Assembly (NCBI GenBank): GCA_963790715.1
Contig: CAWBPN010000018.1
Coordinates: 682,001 to 746,000, forward strand
Source of the DNA: DCFW01 sp963790715
GTDB taxonomy: Bacteria; Bacteroidota; Bacteroidia; Bacteroidales; Bacteroidaceae
Length of the DNA: 64,000 bases
Reading direction: 5' to 3'
Shown piece by piece: positions 55,327-64,000 of this stretch (the stretch's first letter is position 1; each line of letters opens with the position of its first letter). The notes under the pieces are model-generated. The model worked only from the letters and a program-made list of their open reading frames with translations, searched no databases and was not told the origin of the DNA. The translations under genes were made by a program, and so were the position numbers.

Positions 55327-58300
55327 AAGCATTTCTCTACCACAATTCTTTGCAATTGAGTTTTGACAGCCACTTGTTTACCGTCGACAAAGATACGAAA
55401 ACCTTTTCCTTGATGATAACGACTACCTGTTCTATCCCAGAGTATCGTCAGATTGTGGTGATGATAACTTATGTTATCCAAACAGAACCAATCCCATTTT
55501 CCGGCAGGTATAAGAGGATTTACTTCCAACGTGTTATCCGTGCGCGGGCGCAACCCCATCAAACCGGTGATAACCAAATCGGCAAAAGTGGAATGATTGT
55601 AATAACGGCTACGCTCCTGATCGCCTTTCAACCAATATCCGGTTGTTTCATCGAGATACTCACCGATATACGGACGTCCGCGATGATATTGTGACTCTAC
55701 GTATACTTCCATTTGATGAAAATATGCGCTGTCATTCACAACAGGGTCGGCGTAATTATTCATGTAATTTGCCATGGCTGTCAATGTTTGCGAAGTGGCA
55801 AACGGCCATACTGCGCCATCCCACTCACATTTGCCTACACCGTGCGTACGGAAAAAAGGGCTGCGACGTTCTGCCGTTGTCAATCCGTAAGGAGCAGAAA
55901 AACCTTTTTCATCATTCACTTGCAACCATGCTTTGTCAAATTTGCCGGCATCCGGTAAATTGAAATACCAAGGCAAATAACCTACAGCCTCACGTACGTT
56001 AGCCGAAGAGTCCGGACGAAGCGTCTCAAAGAAGCCTTGTTTAGTGTTCCACAACTTTGTTTGTATCAGTTGTTTCAACGTATCGGCTTTCATGCCATAG
56101 TTCTTGGCAGCTGTTTGATTCCCTGCCAACTGTTCAATATTTGAAAGAGCCTCAGCATTACCATACATATAGCTGTTAATCGTAGAACGCGCATATTTTT
56201 TATGACGGCCTCCGCTGATTGTCTCTTCCATTCCATCCTGCACATCACCTTGCCAATATAGTCCGTTGCTCAATCTGTTAGTCTTTTGCCAACGAGCGTA
56301 TTCTTTTTCAAGATCTGTACGCAAACCAAGCAAATAATTCTTATCATCGTCCACCTTATATGCTTCATACACTGCATAAGTATTCCATGAACTGAACTTA
56401 TTCATTTTAGACATTGCTTCTCCGTTATTGCCTCTGTACCATGTATGAAGTATTTGGCGCAGGTATGTAGTATCGCGCAACCAACGGCACTCGAATATAT
56501 GATGACCTATAGCACTTGCAATCAAATTATATTTATCGGCATAAGTACGCGGAACCAAGAACTCCGTCATGCCATAACCTGCTGGAGTATGTTCGATGTG
56601 CTTGCGCAACGACCACCAACGATAATAATATATCTCTTCAAAATTCTTTTGCGGACAATCAAATAAAGGGATATTCTTCTCCATCCAACTTGATGATTCA
56701 CTGTTTGGAATAGCAGTAACAATGTTTTCATCTTCCATATTATTGAACTCATCCGCATAATGGACATAATCGTTATATTTCAATACTGCACTTGACGCAT
56801 CGACATCCAAAGACATGCTCTTAAGATTTGCTATTTTAAATGTTGCCAAAGAATCCTGACTGTCTGCACCTTTTTGGTCGAAATCCTGATCGGGTAGAGT
56901 ATCCGGTGTTGGCGTTACATATCTGTTGCCGGTGCGGAATATTATGCGGTCTAATGATGCTACAGGTGCATCGAATATTCGTTCTCCGACTTTATTACCA
57001 TCCACATATATAGTAGCATTACGGTTGGCAATCGATAATTCCACAGTAACATGGTATGTTTTGTTTTTATCATAATGCTTCATCAACGTACCGTAACGAG
57101 CACCGCCCTTTACAGTCATACGTGCTTGCGAATCCAATACCAAACGCGTGCATGCAATACCTTGGTCATCTGCAAATTCTATTTGCAATTGACCGCAATT
57201 ATTTTGGGCAGCCTCAACGTCGAAATCTACTTTCAGAGTCTTTGACGCAGGGATTTTCTTCTCCACACGGGCATAGTCAAACGGATCTTTATCACTCAGA
57301 CAAAGCCATTTGCCGTCCAATGTTACCGGTGACCACAACGGGGAATAGATATTCCAGTCATTCATGTCGCTTATTGAACGATACTTTGTGAAATCTTCAT
57401 CAGCCTGAGTTGTTGCGTTTATCCTGACAGGCACGGTGATACGCGATACCCACATATCTTCCTTATTCATACTGTATGCCACCCACAAATTGCCGTCTGG
57501 AGACGTACCGTTACCTTCTTGTATGCCACGAGTATATTGTGGACCGAAAGATTTGTAGTTACCTCCATGTCGCAAAGGTGTCACTTCGCCATGCACTAAG
57601 TTAAGTGTAGTATAGTTTAATCCGTCGGCGCTTAATGAAATGGCCAACGGCCAACGATATTCGGCAGGATTGTATACAGTTGCATACGTGCCGTCGCTCA
57701 ATCTTTGTCCCCATATTTTGGCATTACTTGTAACCACACCTTTGGCACGTTCAACGGGCAAAGCCCAAGTGTTGCCGCCGTTGGTACTGATTGATGTCAG
57801 CGCATGTTTCCACAATGCCACGATACGTCCGTCGGGCAAAGTGTAATCGTCAAAAGCCTGATAAGGAGTTGCCAGCGGAATAAGAGGATCATTGCGATCA
57901 GCTTCCTCCACCCATTGCATGCGACAAAGCGGGTTGGCCAATATCTCGTCGCAGGCCTTAACGAAAGCTTTGTCATGTGAACGTTTATAATTGGGATAAT
58001 CGGTATTCTTTTCACTAAATCCGTGATTATAATATATGAAATATATCTGACCGAAAGTTCCGTTTTTCTTTATTTCGCGCACAACGCGACCTATGCCGTT
58101 GCCGTCGTTAGGGTCATCTTTTGCATCAAGAACAATGCCATAGTTGCCAATTGCAATAAGTTTTCCGCTCTTTGACACATAAAAGCCCACACGCTGGTGC
58201 ATCACCGACATAAGATTTTTTGAAACTTCTCCAGGACGACTTGTTTTCGTGCATCCGTCAGGCACCTTATACTGAGGGAACAATATCACAGGCGCCGTCC

Positions 58301-58607
58301 AGTTATAGCCGTCTTCGGAATTAATCAACATGGTCCGTCCGGGCGGAACATGTTCGCTTCGCGGATCGGATACATACTGCATCCAAAACTTGCCTTGCCA
58401 GTATGCCAGCATAGGTTGATGATTGTACGTCCAATCGCCTGCACGCATCACTTGAATATTGTGTACGCCCACGACAGGCGACAAACCGCCGTCGTGAAGG
58501 GCAGGATTGGATAATGTTGTGCCCGTATAATGAACACGGTCTTGTGCAAAAAAGGGTTGCATCGTCAGCCCTGCGCACAACAGACATGCAAAAGTAATAT
58601 TCTTCAT
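55323..58607 (-). CDS. GH143-GH142 fusion (Dha hydrolase and beta-L-arabinofuranosidase of RG-II)
   Basis: This 1094-residue secreted protein matches the two-domain layout I know for BT1020. The front (about residues 25-400) is a beta-propeller starting HYTGTTLSNPALHDGGLSPV and containing DWTYNHQPMLAYWQGKFW and FDDYTLPDGRIVALWKH, in line with GH143, which releases Dha from the RG-II backbone. A beta-sandwich linker follows (about 400-610). The back (about 640-1070) is an (alpha/alpha)6 barrel with SAIGHHIFECRWLRDTTYLR, GLYWQGDVQDGMEETISGG and KCEWDGAVWPFATSQTLTA, in line with GH142, which removes beta-L-Araf from Dha. It is the strongest marker that this locus targets RG-II. It overlaps the upstream and downstream genes by 4 bp. 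Confidence 0.85.
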   Translation of the reverse strand: MKNITFACLLCAGLTMQPFFAQDRVHYTGTTLSNPALHDGGLSPVVGVHNIQVMRAGDWTYNHQPMLAYWQGKFWMQYVSDPRSEHVPPGRTMLINSEDGYNWTAPVILFPQYKVPDGCTKTSRPGEVSKNLMSVMHQRVGFYVSKSGKLIAIGNYGIVLDAKDDPNDGNGIGRVVREIKKNGTFGQIYFIYYNHGFSEKNTDYPNYKRSHDKAFVKACDEILANPLCRMQWVEEADRNDPLIPLATPYQAFDDYTLPDGRIVALWKHALTSISTNGGNTWALPVERAKGVVTSNAKIWGQRLSDGTYATVYNPAEYRWPLAISLSADGLNYTTLNLVHGEVTPLRHGGNYKSFGPQYTRGIQEGNGTSPDGNLWVAYSMNKEDMWVSRITVPVRINATTQADEDFTKYRSISDMNDWNIYSPLWSPVTLDGKWLCLSDKDPFDYARVEKKIPASKTLKVDFDVEAAQNNCGQLQIEFADDQGIACTRLVLDSQARMTVKGGARYGTLMKHYDKNKTYHVTVELSIANRNATIYVDGNKVGERIFDAPVASLDRIIFRTGNRYVTPTPDTLPDQDFDQKGADSQDSLATFKIANLKSMSLDVDASSAVLKYNDYVHYADEFNNMEDENIVTAIPNSESSSWMEKNIPLFDCPQKNFEEIYYYRWWSLRKHIEHTPAGYGMTEFLVPRTYADKYNLIASAIGHHIFECRWLRDTTYLRQILHTWYRGNNGEAMSKMNKFSSWNTYAVYEAYKVDDDKNYLLGLRTDLEKEYARWQKTNRLSNGLYWQGDVQDGMEETISGGRHKKYARSTINSYMYGNAEALSNIEQLAGNQTAAKNYGMKADTLKQLIQTKLWNTKQGFFETLRPDSSANVREAVGYLPWYFNLPDAGKFDKAWLQVNDEKGFSAPYGLTTAERRSPFFRTHGVGKCEWDGAVWPFATSQTLTAMANYMNNYADPVVNDSAYFHQMEVYVESQYHRGRPYIGEYLDETTGYWLKGDQERSRYYNHSTFADLVITGLMGLRPRTDNTLEVNPLIPAGKWDWFCLDNISYHHHNLTILWDRTGSRYHQGKGFRIFVDGKQVAVKTQLQRIVVEKCL

Positions 58608-59533
58608 CTTCTGCTATTAATCAAATTCATAACCACACTCTTAGGTGCACGGAATATTGTACCGTGCTTATGTCCCACGGGGACTTTTACCTTGTCGGTT
58701 ACGTCTACAAAGTTACGAAAATCTTTTGTTCGTACAGCACCGAAAATCTTTTTACGATAACTGTCATAATATATATAATAGTATTTTCCGACCTTTACCG
58801 TTGTCGGACCTTCGGAATACATACTCGTAAACGATTCGGATGCCTGCCCCCACGGACCGTAAGGAGAAGAGGAGAAAGCCACTTTCAGGTTACGGCTCAA
58901 TCTGGTGTTATCTTTCATCACCAGCACATAATCACTCTTGCCACGCTTGACAATTGTAGGATCAATCACACTAAATCCCGGATCACAAAACAGTTTTGCC
59001 GGAGAAAAAGTGTTGAAGTCTTTTGTAACGGTATAGTATAATCTGTGATTATTATCTTCATCTTCCAAACCTTTTGAGAATTTATGCGGCACGCACGAAG
59101 CCCACATTATGATATATTGCTGTTGCTCGTCATCATAAAACAATTCAGGCGCCCACACATTCACGGCAGTAGTGTCGGTCATAACATTTATTTCACGTTC
59201 AGGTGTCCAATGAATCAAATCACGACTTGACGAACAACCAAAACCGTGATCTCCCGTCCAACTGCTTGTCCACACCAAATGGTAGACACCGTCGGGGGAA
59301 CGAGAGATGGAAGGATCGCGCATAACGTGTTGTTTCCCCACTTCAGGTTTCAGGAATGTTCCCGGGATACTGTCCCAATGAACGGCATCGCGGCTGTACA
59401 AAAAGCGCAGACCTTCGGTACCGGGTTCATGAAATGATGTAAAGACATAATAATCTCTATTAGAACTACAGCCTGAAAGAAAAACTAAAAGGACATAACT
59501 AAATATTATATTTTTCAAGCAAACCTTTATCAT
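58604..59533 (-). CDS. GH43 lipoprotein, first gene of the RG-II-type operon
   Basis: This 309-residue lipoprotein (Cys about 22 in VFLSGCSSN) is a single-domain five-bladed GH43 enzyme. The three acidic residues are in VMRDPSISRS, SVIDPTIVKR and YSEGPTTVKV. It probably removes alpha-L-arabinofuranose; the homologous position beside the GH143-GH142 gene in B. thetaiotaomicron (BT1021, as I recall) holds a GH43 arabinofuranosidase. The ATG at 59533 starts the lipoprotein signal. It heads a run of genes that overlap by 4 bp or lie within about 30 bp down to 34199. No clear TAnnTTTG box is seen upstream. Confidence 0.85.
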   Translation of the reverse strand: MIKVCLKNIIFSYVLLVFLSGCSSNRDYYVFTSFHEPGTEGLRFLYSRDAVHWDSIPGTFLKPEVGKQHVMRDPSISRSPDGVYHLVWTSSWTGDHGFGCSSSRDLIHWTPEREINVMTDTTAVNVWAPELFYDDEQQQYIIMWASCVPHKFSKGLEDEDNNHRLYYTVTKDFNTFSPAKLFCDPGFSVIDPTIVKRGKSDYVLVMKDNTRLSRNLKVAFSSSPYGPWGQASESFTSMYSEGPTTVKVGKYYYIYYDSYRKKIFGAVRTKDFRNFVDVTDKVKVPVGHKHGTIFRAPKSVVMNLINSRR

Positions 59534-59689
59534 AAATCAGTTTTTACTGAAAGACGCAAAAAGATTTACTTTGTACTCACTGCCATAATCCTGTTTAACG
59601 TTTAGTCAAAGAACCATTCATATATGTAAAATATATCTAACGCAGTCTCTTTATTAATAAGTGTCCATGTATTTTGAAATACATTCAAT

Positions 59690-59732
59690 AAAAAAAGAGG
59701 TAGATCTTTATTATGTGACCTGCCTCTTTTTT
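59690..59732. terminator. hairpin with A- and T-runs, bidirectional terminator
   Basis: AAAAAAGAGG (59691-59700) pairs with CCTCTTTTTT (59723-59732), extended by AG/CT after one mismatch. Both sides carry A/T runs, so it can end transcripts in either direction. It directly follows the decayed thioredoxin-like fragment and precedes the RG-II operon. Confidence 0.7.
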
Positions 59733-59743
59733 ATTAATAATTT

Positions 59744-60156
59744 TTACTTATCAAAGATATCCGATAGCTTACGTGACAATGTATCATCCACATGCACAAA
59801 TCTGCCTATGATCTCCCCTTGAGGAGAAACCAGAACAGTTAACGGTATCGCTGAAACAGCATATAAAGGAGCCACATGTCCATTAGTAACAGTGAACTTG
59901 TAGTGGAACCGATCTGAACAGCTATTACAAACTCATTCACACTTTTACCGTTATCATTCCAATTTACAAGATAAGCATAGTGCATTGCCGTTATCGGGCC
60001 TTCATAAGTACATATATCATTTACTGCAGCATCTCCTGCTGAAAGAGCTTCTAAATTAAGGGCTTTTAATTCATTCCCCTTGCTGAACATCAAATATGGG
60101 TTTACCTTATGAGGAGCAAAACAAACTGAAGGGTTATTCACCAGAATTATCAGCAA
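59744..60156 (-). pseudogene. decayed thioredoxin/TlpA-like gene
   Basis: Two frames carry pieces of one gene. From 60156 an open frame reads NDICTYEGPITAMHYAYLVN and ends in noise after VNEFVIAVQIGS. From about 59900 another frame reads VAPLYAVSAIPLTVLVSP and then QGEIIGRFVHVDDTLSRK before a TAA at 59744. The last piece has the cis-Pro strand and final helix of thioredoxin-fold proteins; the WCxxC part is missing. At least one frameshift separates them. The intact TlpA-family gene at 60425 may be a distant relative. Confidence 0.55.
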
Positions 60157-60251
60157 AATCAGTGCTCTTACTATCCTTCAGTATATAAATAAAATTAATA
60201 ACAAACCTATTGACAGAGTTAAATATGCTATATTTTAATTCCGCCAACGGG

Positions 60252-60285
60252 TTTGGTATTATATTGGAATATTTTTATATCTTTG
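60252..60285 (+). promoter_or_regulatory. predicted promoter of the TlpA-family gene with structured leader
   Basis: TTTG (60252-60255) and TATCTTTG (60278-60285) are 22 bp apart, one base longer than the usual spacing. The leader of about 130 nt contains CTACACC (60309-60315), which can pair either with GGTGTA (60319-60324) or with GGTGTAG (60371-60377). Confidence 0.55.
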
Positions 60286-60424
60286 TCTAAAGAATATCTG
60301 AAGAGGAACTACACCGATGGTGTAAAATTATTGGAAGATTAGGGATATTATCTTCTGCAATAACTAAAATGGTGTAGTAGTGTTGAGTGAGTTTTTAAAA
60401 TAGTAATTCATATAAATCTAATTT

Positions 60425-62800
60425 ATGAGAACCAAAAGTATAATATTTGCAGTGCTGGTGTTCATGCTTGTATGTTTTCAGTTATCTGCACAAGAAATGA
60501 TAGTGTGGAATAATCCTGTTTATAAGAATGATCCAAGGTTGCATGGTCCTTGGGGAAATTTGATTTCTGTGAAAAAGGTAACGATGACGTCTGAAACAAC
60601 AGCAGTGACCTTTCATATTGACGTGCAGAGAAAAATGGATATAGACTTTGCTCCGACTACTTGTTTGAAGGTTGATGATGCTGTCTATCCGGTAATCAAG
60701 TGGGATGGTGCGAAAAATGATGGTCGATATGTTGTTCATGTGCCGGAAAAAGGTGAAGCGGATTTTACTTTTTGTTTCAAGCCGCTGCCGTTTAATACAA
60801 AAAAATTCAATTTTACGGAGAATGATAATTCCGGTGGCCTTCTGCTCTGCAATATTAGCAAGGAGTTTGTGTATAATAGAGAACTGTTCCCTTCTAGCTG
60901 GCGTGACTCCAAGACCGGTGAATGGCTTATTGGCTTTCGTAAGGATGGAGCTATCTATGATAGCCAGGTGTGGAGTTATCAATCTAAAAAAGAAAAGAAA
61001 AAATATTGGGATATTGTACTTACTAATGGAAAACGCCAAGTACAGGTTAAAGTTGGAAAACCATCAGAAAACCAGTGTAGATTGAAAATAGATAATGGGA
61101 AACCGATAGATTGCGATCTGCTTTTTGGCAAGACTCTTCCTGATTATCCTTTGAATGACAATACTCCTTTTGCTAATAATAGCTATCGACAAGGTGACAG
61201 TGTGACTATTCGTGGTTGGCTCGTCAATATGTCAGAACAGATGAGGAAGAATAAAGAAATTTCATTAGAGTATACTAATATCTTGACCGGGGAAGAAAAT
61301 AAAGTGTACACTCATCTTGATTCTCTTGGAAGATTTACGCTTACGTTTCCTATACTGAATACACAAGAAGTTTTTATTGATTGGGATAGGACCTATGTCC
61401 AGACAGTCGTTGAACCTGGAGAAACTTATTTCCTTTTTTGTGATTTTAATAATGATCAGAAACTTTTTATGGGACGTAATTCTCGTTTCCAAAATGAATT
61501 ATTGGCGTATCCTATGATGGATATCAATCCGATGTCATCCCATGGCAAACGTATTGATAATTTTGATGCTTTTGTTCAAAAAGGGACTGATTTTTTGAAT
61601 TATCAGAATAGCGTTCTAGATAGTCTGGTAAGGAGGCATCCGTCTCTTTCCGGTAAATATCTGACTTATCAGAGGGGATATTGGAAGATGGATTTTGCCG
61701 AGAATCTTGGTCAGGCTCGTTTTAATGCAGAGGATGGCATACTTCCACTTAAGATTTTTAATCAACTTCGTGATAAGTTCTGGGCTCATTTACAGCATCC
61801 TTATACGCTTTATGCACAGGAGTTTAATATTTTTGCCCGAGATTTCACAAAAGATATGTTAAATAGATCTGGTCTGTCTTTAATGGATAGGTATCTGGAT
61901 ATCTTAAAGCAGGGATGTATCAAGATTACTCCCGATAAACGGATAAGGGTTCAGCATTATTTTGACGCAAAAGATAAGTTGAAAAGTGCAACGAAAGGCA
62001 TAAGTCGGGAAAAGGAACAACTTCTCACAGATGTATTTAATACAGAATATGTTGGGGAAATAGCATTTATTGATTCTCTTTTTAAAAAGGATGAAAATAA
62101 GCGGTTAGTGGATTCATTGTTAGTGCTACAAGATATAGAAAGGGAAAAGGGCTTGTGTGATAGTCTGGATGTTAATCCGATACTGAGAAATATTCTTCTT
62201 TCCAGGTTTTTTTATTCTGTGATAGATACTAGGCGCCATTCTTTTAATCCTCAGATATTGAAAGATATAAAGGAAAATATTACTATGCCACAGGCTCGTG
62301 AGTTGTTGTTGGAAGAAAATAACAAATATCTTGCCATAGAAAATCAACCGCTTGACCATGCCAAAAGTTTAAAGTCGTCTGATGTAGTAAATAGTATGAC
62401 GGATGGAGAAAAAATTTTGCGTAAGATTCTTGAACCTTATAAAAATAAAATAGTTCTTGTAGATGTCTGGGGAAGCTGGTGTGGCCCTTGTAAAAAGGCT
62501 CTGTCACATAGCAAAGAAGAGTATAAAGCCTTGGCTCCTTATGATGTGGTCTTCCTTTATCTGGCGGATAACAGCCCTAAAGAGTCTTGTGAGAATATTA
62601 TCAAGGAATATGGTGTCACCGGACAGAATGTCATTCATTACAATCTTCCTGCCGGCCAACAGCAGACTGTTGAAAATTTCCTGGGTGTAACCCATTATCC
62701 TACCTATAAGTTGATAGATCGTAAGGGTCAGGTCTTATCTGTCAATGCTGATCCCCGCAATCTTTCCGGTCTTGTAGAGTTGATTAAGGAGATAAAGTAG
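60425..62800 (+). CDS. TlpA-family disulfide reductase-like protein with large N-terminal region
   Basis: The 791-residue protein has a signal peptide (MRTKSIIFAVLVFMLVCFQL, cleaved near SAQ). It has a long N-terminal region of beta domains (about residues 25-340, including a DUF4369-like stretch with GDSVTIRGWLVNM), a helical middle (about 360-640) and a C-terminal thioredoxin-fold domain (about 655-791). The redox motif WCGPC (Cys686, Cys689) and the cis-Pro in THYPTYKLID are intact. Such proteins act in the periplasm as thiol-disulfide oxidoreductases; large forms are common in Bacteroidetes, often in multicopy families. Substrate is unknown. It is a single-gene unit lying between decayed genes. 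Confidence 0.82.
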   Translation: MRTKSIIFAVLVFMLVCFQLSAQEMIVWNNPVYKNDPRLHGPWGNLISVKKVTMTSETTAVTFHIDVQRKMDIDFAPTTCLKVDDAVYPVIKWDGAKNDGRYVVHVPEKGEADFTFCFKPLPFNTKKFNFTENDNSGGLLLCNISKEFVYNRELFPSSWRDSKTGEWLIGFRKDGAIYDSQVWSYQSKKEKKKYWDIVLTNGKRQVQVKVGKPSENQCRLKIDNGKPIDCDLLFGKTLPDYPLNDNTPFANNSYRQGDSVTIRGWLVNMSEQMRKNKEISLEYTNILTGEENKVYTHLDSLGRFTLTFPILNTQEVFIDWDRTYVQTVVEPGETYFLFCDFNNDQKLFMGRNSRFQNELLAYPMMDINPMSSHGKRIDNFDAFVQKGTDFLNYQNSVLDSLVRRHPSLSGKYLTYQRGYWKMDFAENLGQARFNAEDGILPLKIFNQLRDKFWAHLQHPYTLYAQEFNIFARDFTKDMLNRSGLSLMDRYLDILKQGCIKITPDKRIRVQHYFDAKDKLKSATKGISREKEQLLTDVFNTEYVGEIAFIDSLFKKDENKRLVDSLLVLQDIEREKGLCDSLDVNPILRNILLSRFFYSVIDTRRHSFNPQILKDIKENITMPQARELLLEENNKYLAIENQPLDHAKSLKSSDVVNSMTDGEKILRKILEPYKNKIVLVDVWGSWCGPCKKALSHSKEEYKALAPYDVVFLYLADNSPKESCENIIKEYGVTGQNVIHYNLPAGQQQTVENFLGVTHYPTYKLIDRKGQVLSVNADPRNLSGLVELIKEIK

Positions 62801-62886
62801 CGTTGCTATGTTTATTATAACTCTCATGAGCTCCGTGTTCACTATATTAATAGTTTTTTAGCAGAACCGAAAGAAGCTATTATAGA

Positions 62887-63039
62887 TTAACCACAGGTAT
62901 GCGTAGATGTGGTAAATCTGCATTATTGCTGGTTCTCTTCCGTAACTATCTGTTACAACAGAATATATCTGCTGACCATATCATTTCTATAGCTTTATAT
63001 GATCGACTCAATCAAAAGCTAGGAAATCCTGGTTACTGA
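62887..63039 (+). pseudogene. N-terminal fragment of an AAA_14/DUF4143-type ATPase
   Basis: The stretch reads LTTGMRRCGKSALLLVLFRN and then YLLQQNISADHIISIALYD, ending at a TGA (63037-63039). GMRRCGKS is the P-loop of the AAA_14 ATPases that carry DUF4143. The expected N-terminus is only partly present upstream in another frame (FLAEPKEAIID), and about 300 C-terminal residues are missing. It is a clear remnant. Confidence 0.65.
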
Positions 63040-63208
63040 CAGAGCTACTGATAATGTAGCTGATAAAGAAAGAAAACTATTGGATTTTTGCAAAACGCCA
63101 AAGTCGAGACGCGAAATATACTATTTTTTAGGAGTAAGTTATCACATGAATAATTATAAAAAGTTTATAAAACCTCTCTTGTTACTTGAAGAGATGAACC
63201 GTGAATAA
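63038..63208 (+). pseudogene. C-terminal fragment of an AAA_4/RecG-like ATP-binding protein
   Basis: Reading from 63038 gives KERKLLDFCKTPKSRREIYY, then FLGVSYHMNNYKKFIKPLLL, ending at TAA (63206-63208). This matches the final winged-helix segment of the divergent AAA_4/AlbA_2 (RecG-like) proteins common in Bacteroidetes. It overlaps the end of the other ATPase fragment by 2 bp, so two unrelated gene scraps are joined, which points to deletions at this spot. Confidence 0.55.
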
Positions 63209-63776
63209 CAAGCTTCAGTCCTGAATGGGTTAAATCTATTAAATGTCAAATAGATGTCATCATTAATCCATCTCTTATTATATATTTTGTAATAATGTAT
63301 TCAGTTTTCATAACTCCGAATTTTACTGGTGATTCCAGCTGAAAGGCTGAATACCTGCAACCCTTCAGGTCAAAAATACCACAAGAATATTCATTGCATA
63401 AATATTATGCATTTCACTTGATTAATAGAGACAAAATTTGCCAAATACACGGATTGCAAGTCGAATATTTGGTGAATTTATGGAATGCGTTTAGGCATTC
63501 CATAAAGATTGCCACTACAGTTGCCAACTTTGTATTTCGACGAACCAATTATTGTAATATTATATATTTATAACCATTATGGAGTCTTACCTTACAAATT
63601 ATTAAAATGTGTCTGCGATAGAGTTCGAAACACTCTGGCGGAGCTCTGCGTTCCCAGTACGTTTAACATATTTTTCCTGCGTGTTTTATGTCCAAACTGT
63701 GTATGTGTCGGATGTTTTGCTAGTGCTTTTCTTGAAAATCAGTATAAAAAATTTGACGCTACATAAAATTTCAACT
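63209..63776. other. non-coding stretch with one perfect hairpin
   Basis: I see no gene here. A perfect 12-bp inverted repeat with a 6-nt loop lies at 63477-63506 (TTTATGGAATGC and its complement). It lacks a T-run, so it is not a standard terminator. The remaining sequence is A/T-rich and shows no recognisable protein in any frame; the short open frame at 63509-63766 has no family features. Confidence 0.4.
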
Positions 63777-63907
63777 CACGCGTTATGAAAAAAAATCTGA
63801 CACTCCGTAACTTTTTTTTTCACGGAGCGTGTCTCTTTTTTTCACGGAGCGTAAGTTGAAAAAACACGTACCGTCAGATTTTTTTCACGCGGCATTGTGT
63901 CTTTTCA
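63777..63907. repeat. second array of about 22-bp degenerate units with A/T runs
   Basis: CACG or CACT begins units at 63777, 63801, 63821, 63843, 63865 and 63886 (steps 24, 20, 22, 22, 21). Each unit has a G/C-containing head (CACGGAGCGT twice, CACTCCGTAA, CACGTACCGT) and a tail of A or T runs. GAAAAAAAATCTGAC near 63786-63800 is matched by GTCAGATTTTTTTC near 63873-63886 as an inverted repeat. The layout resembles that of the array at 10524-10730 although the words differ. Confidence 0.6.
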
Positions 63908-64000
63908 AGTTCCAAATGTAATTTTTATTTTGCGCGTATGTACTGAATAGTTCATGCTAATTTTTAAATCTGCGCTCGCACCCGGCTGAAGGCTTCATCC

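Noticed and set aside
63509..63766. Open frame of 85 codons near the window end
   Set aside because: No signal peptide, no family resemblance, atypical composition (many Cys, Val, Leu) and no promoter or neighbour to support it.

Overview
The window looks like the chromosome of a gut- or rumen-type Bacteroidales (Bacteroides/Prevotella/Muribaculaceae level). The evidence is several paired SusC/SusD outer-membrane systems, two hybrid two-component regulators, many secreted glycoside hydrolases, A/T-rich gene starts without clear Shine-Dalgarno sites, and promoters of the Bacteroidetes TTTG / TAnnTTTG type. The genus cannot be fixed from the sequence alone.

Layout. (1) 1-3768, minus strand: a pectin operon with a PL1-type pectate lyase, a secreted sugar-isomerase-like TIM barrel, a DUF3826 protein and a beta-helix protein cut by the window edge. 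(2) 4073-7898: housekeeping genes, namely a GH3-family acyl-adenylase, typA/bipA and the divergent rpsO. (3) 7987-10288, plus strand: an ECF sigma factor, a membrane anti-sigma-like protein, a small secreted protein and an outer-membrane barrel, overlapping or tightly spaced. (4) 10289-10871: an intergenic stretch holding an array of degenerate 21-22 bp units. (5) 10914-33103: a xylan utilization locus. A plus-strand hybrid two-component regulator faces minus-strand operons whose core is SusC-SusD-SusC-SusD, a surface glycan-binding protein and a GH10 xylanase with an inserted CBM. This order is the one known as XUS. A GH30 xylanase, a GH43 enzyme, a CE1 feruloyl-type esterase and an unknown lipoprotein follow. 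(6) 33514-34041: a lone ECF sigma factor. (7) 34199-59533, minus strand: a compact rhamnogalacturonan-II-type operon with GH43, a GH143-GH142 fusion, GH78, a CE19-like esterase, GH95, GH140, a GH78 fused to a sialidase-like propeller, GH2, a hybrid two-component regulator and a frameshifted beta-helix/DUF6298 gene. (8) 59690-64000: a decayed thioredoxin-like fragment, an intact TlpA-family protein, two fragments of ATPase genes and a second 22-bp-type array.

How it works together. In the xylan locus the surface proteins bind arabinoxylan and GH10/GH30 cut it. The two SusC/D pairs import the pieces, and GH43 and the esterase strip side groups. The most useful regulatory observation is a perfect 19-bp element present upstream of both the XUS operon and the esterase operon, at exactly the same distance (44 bp) from a TAnnTTTG-like -7 box. 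In front of the esterase operon the TTACA core recurs four times every 21 bp. This is a good candidate for the DNA site of the neighbouring hybrid regulator. The RG-II operon encodes side-chain-removing enzymes but no SusC/D pair inside the window.

The least explained structures are the two intergenic arrays of about 22-bp degenerate units (10524-10730 and 63777-63907) and the GH78-sialidase fusion, which may remove the Rha-Kdo disaccharide of RG-II.
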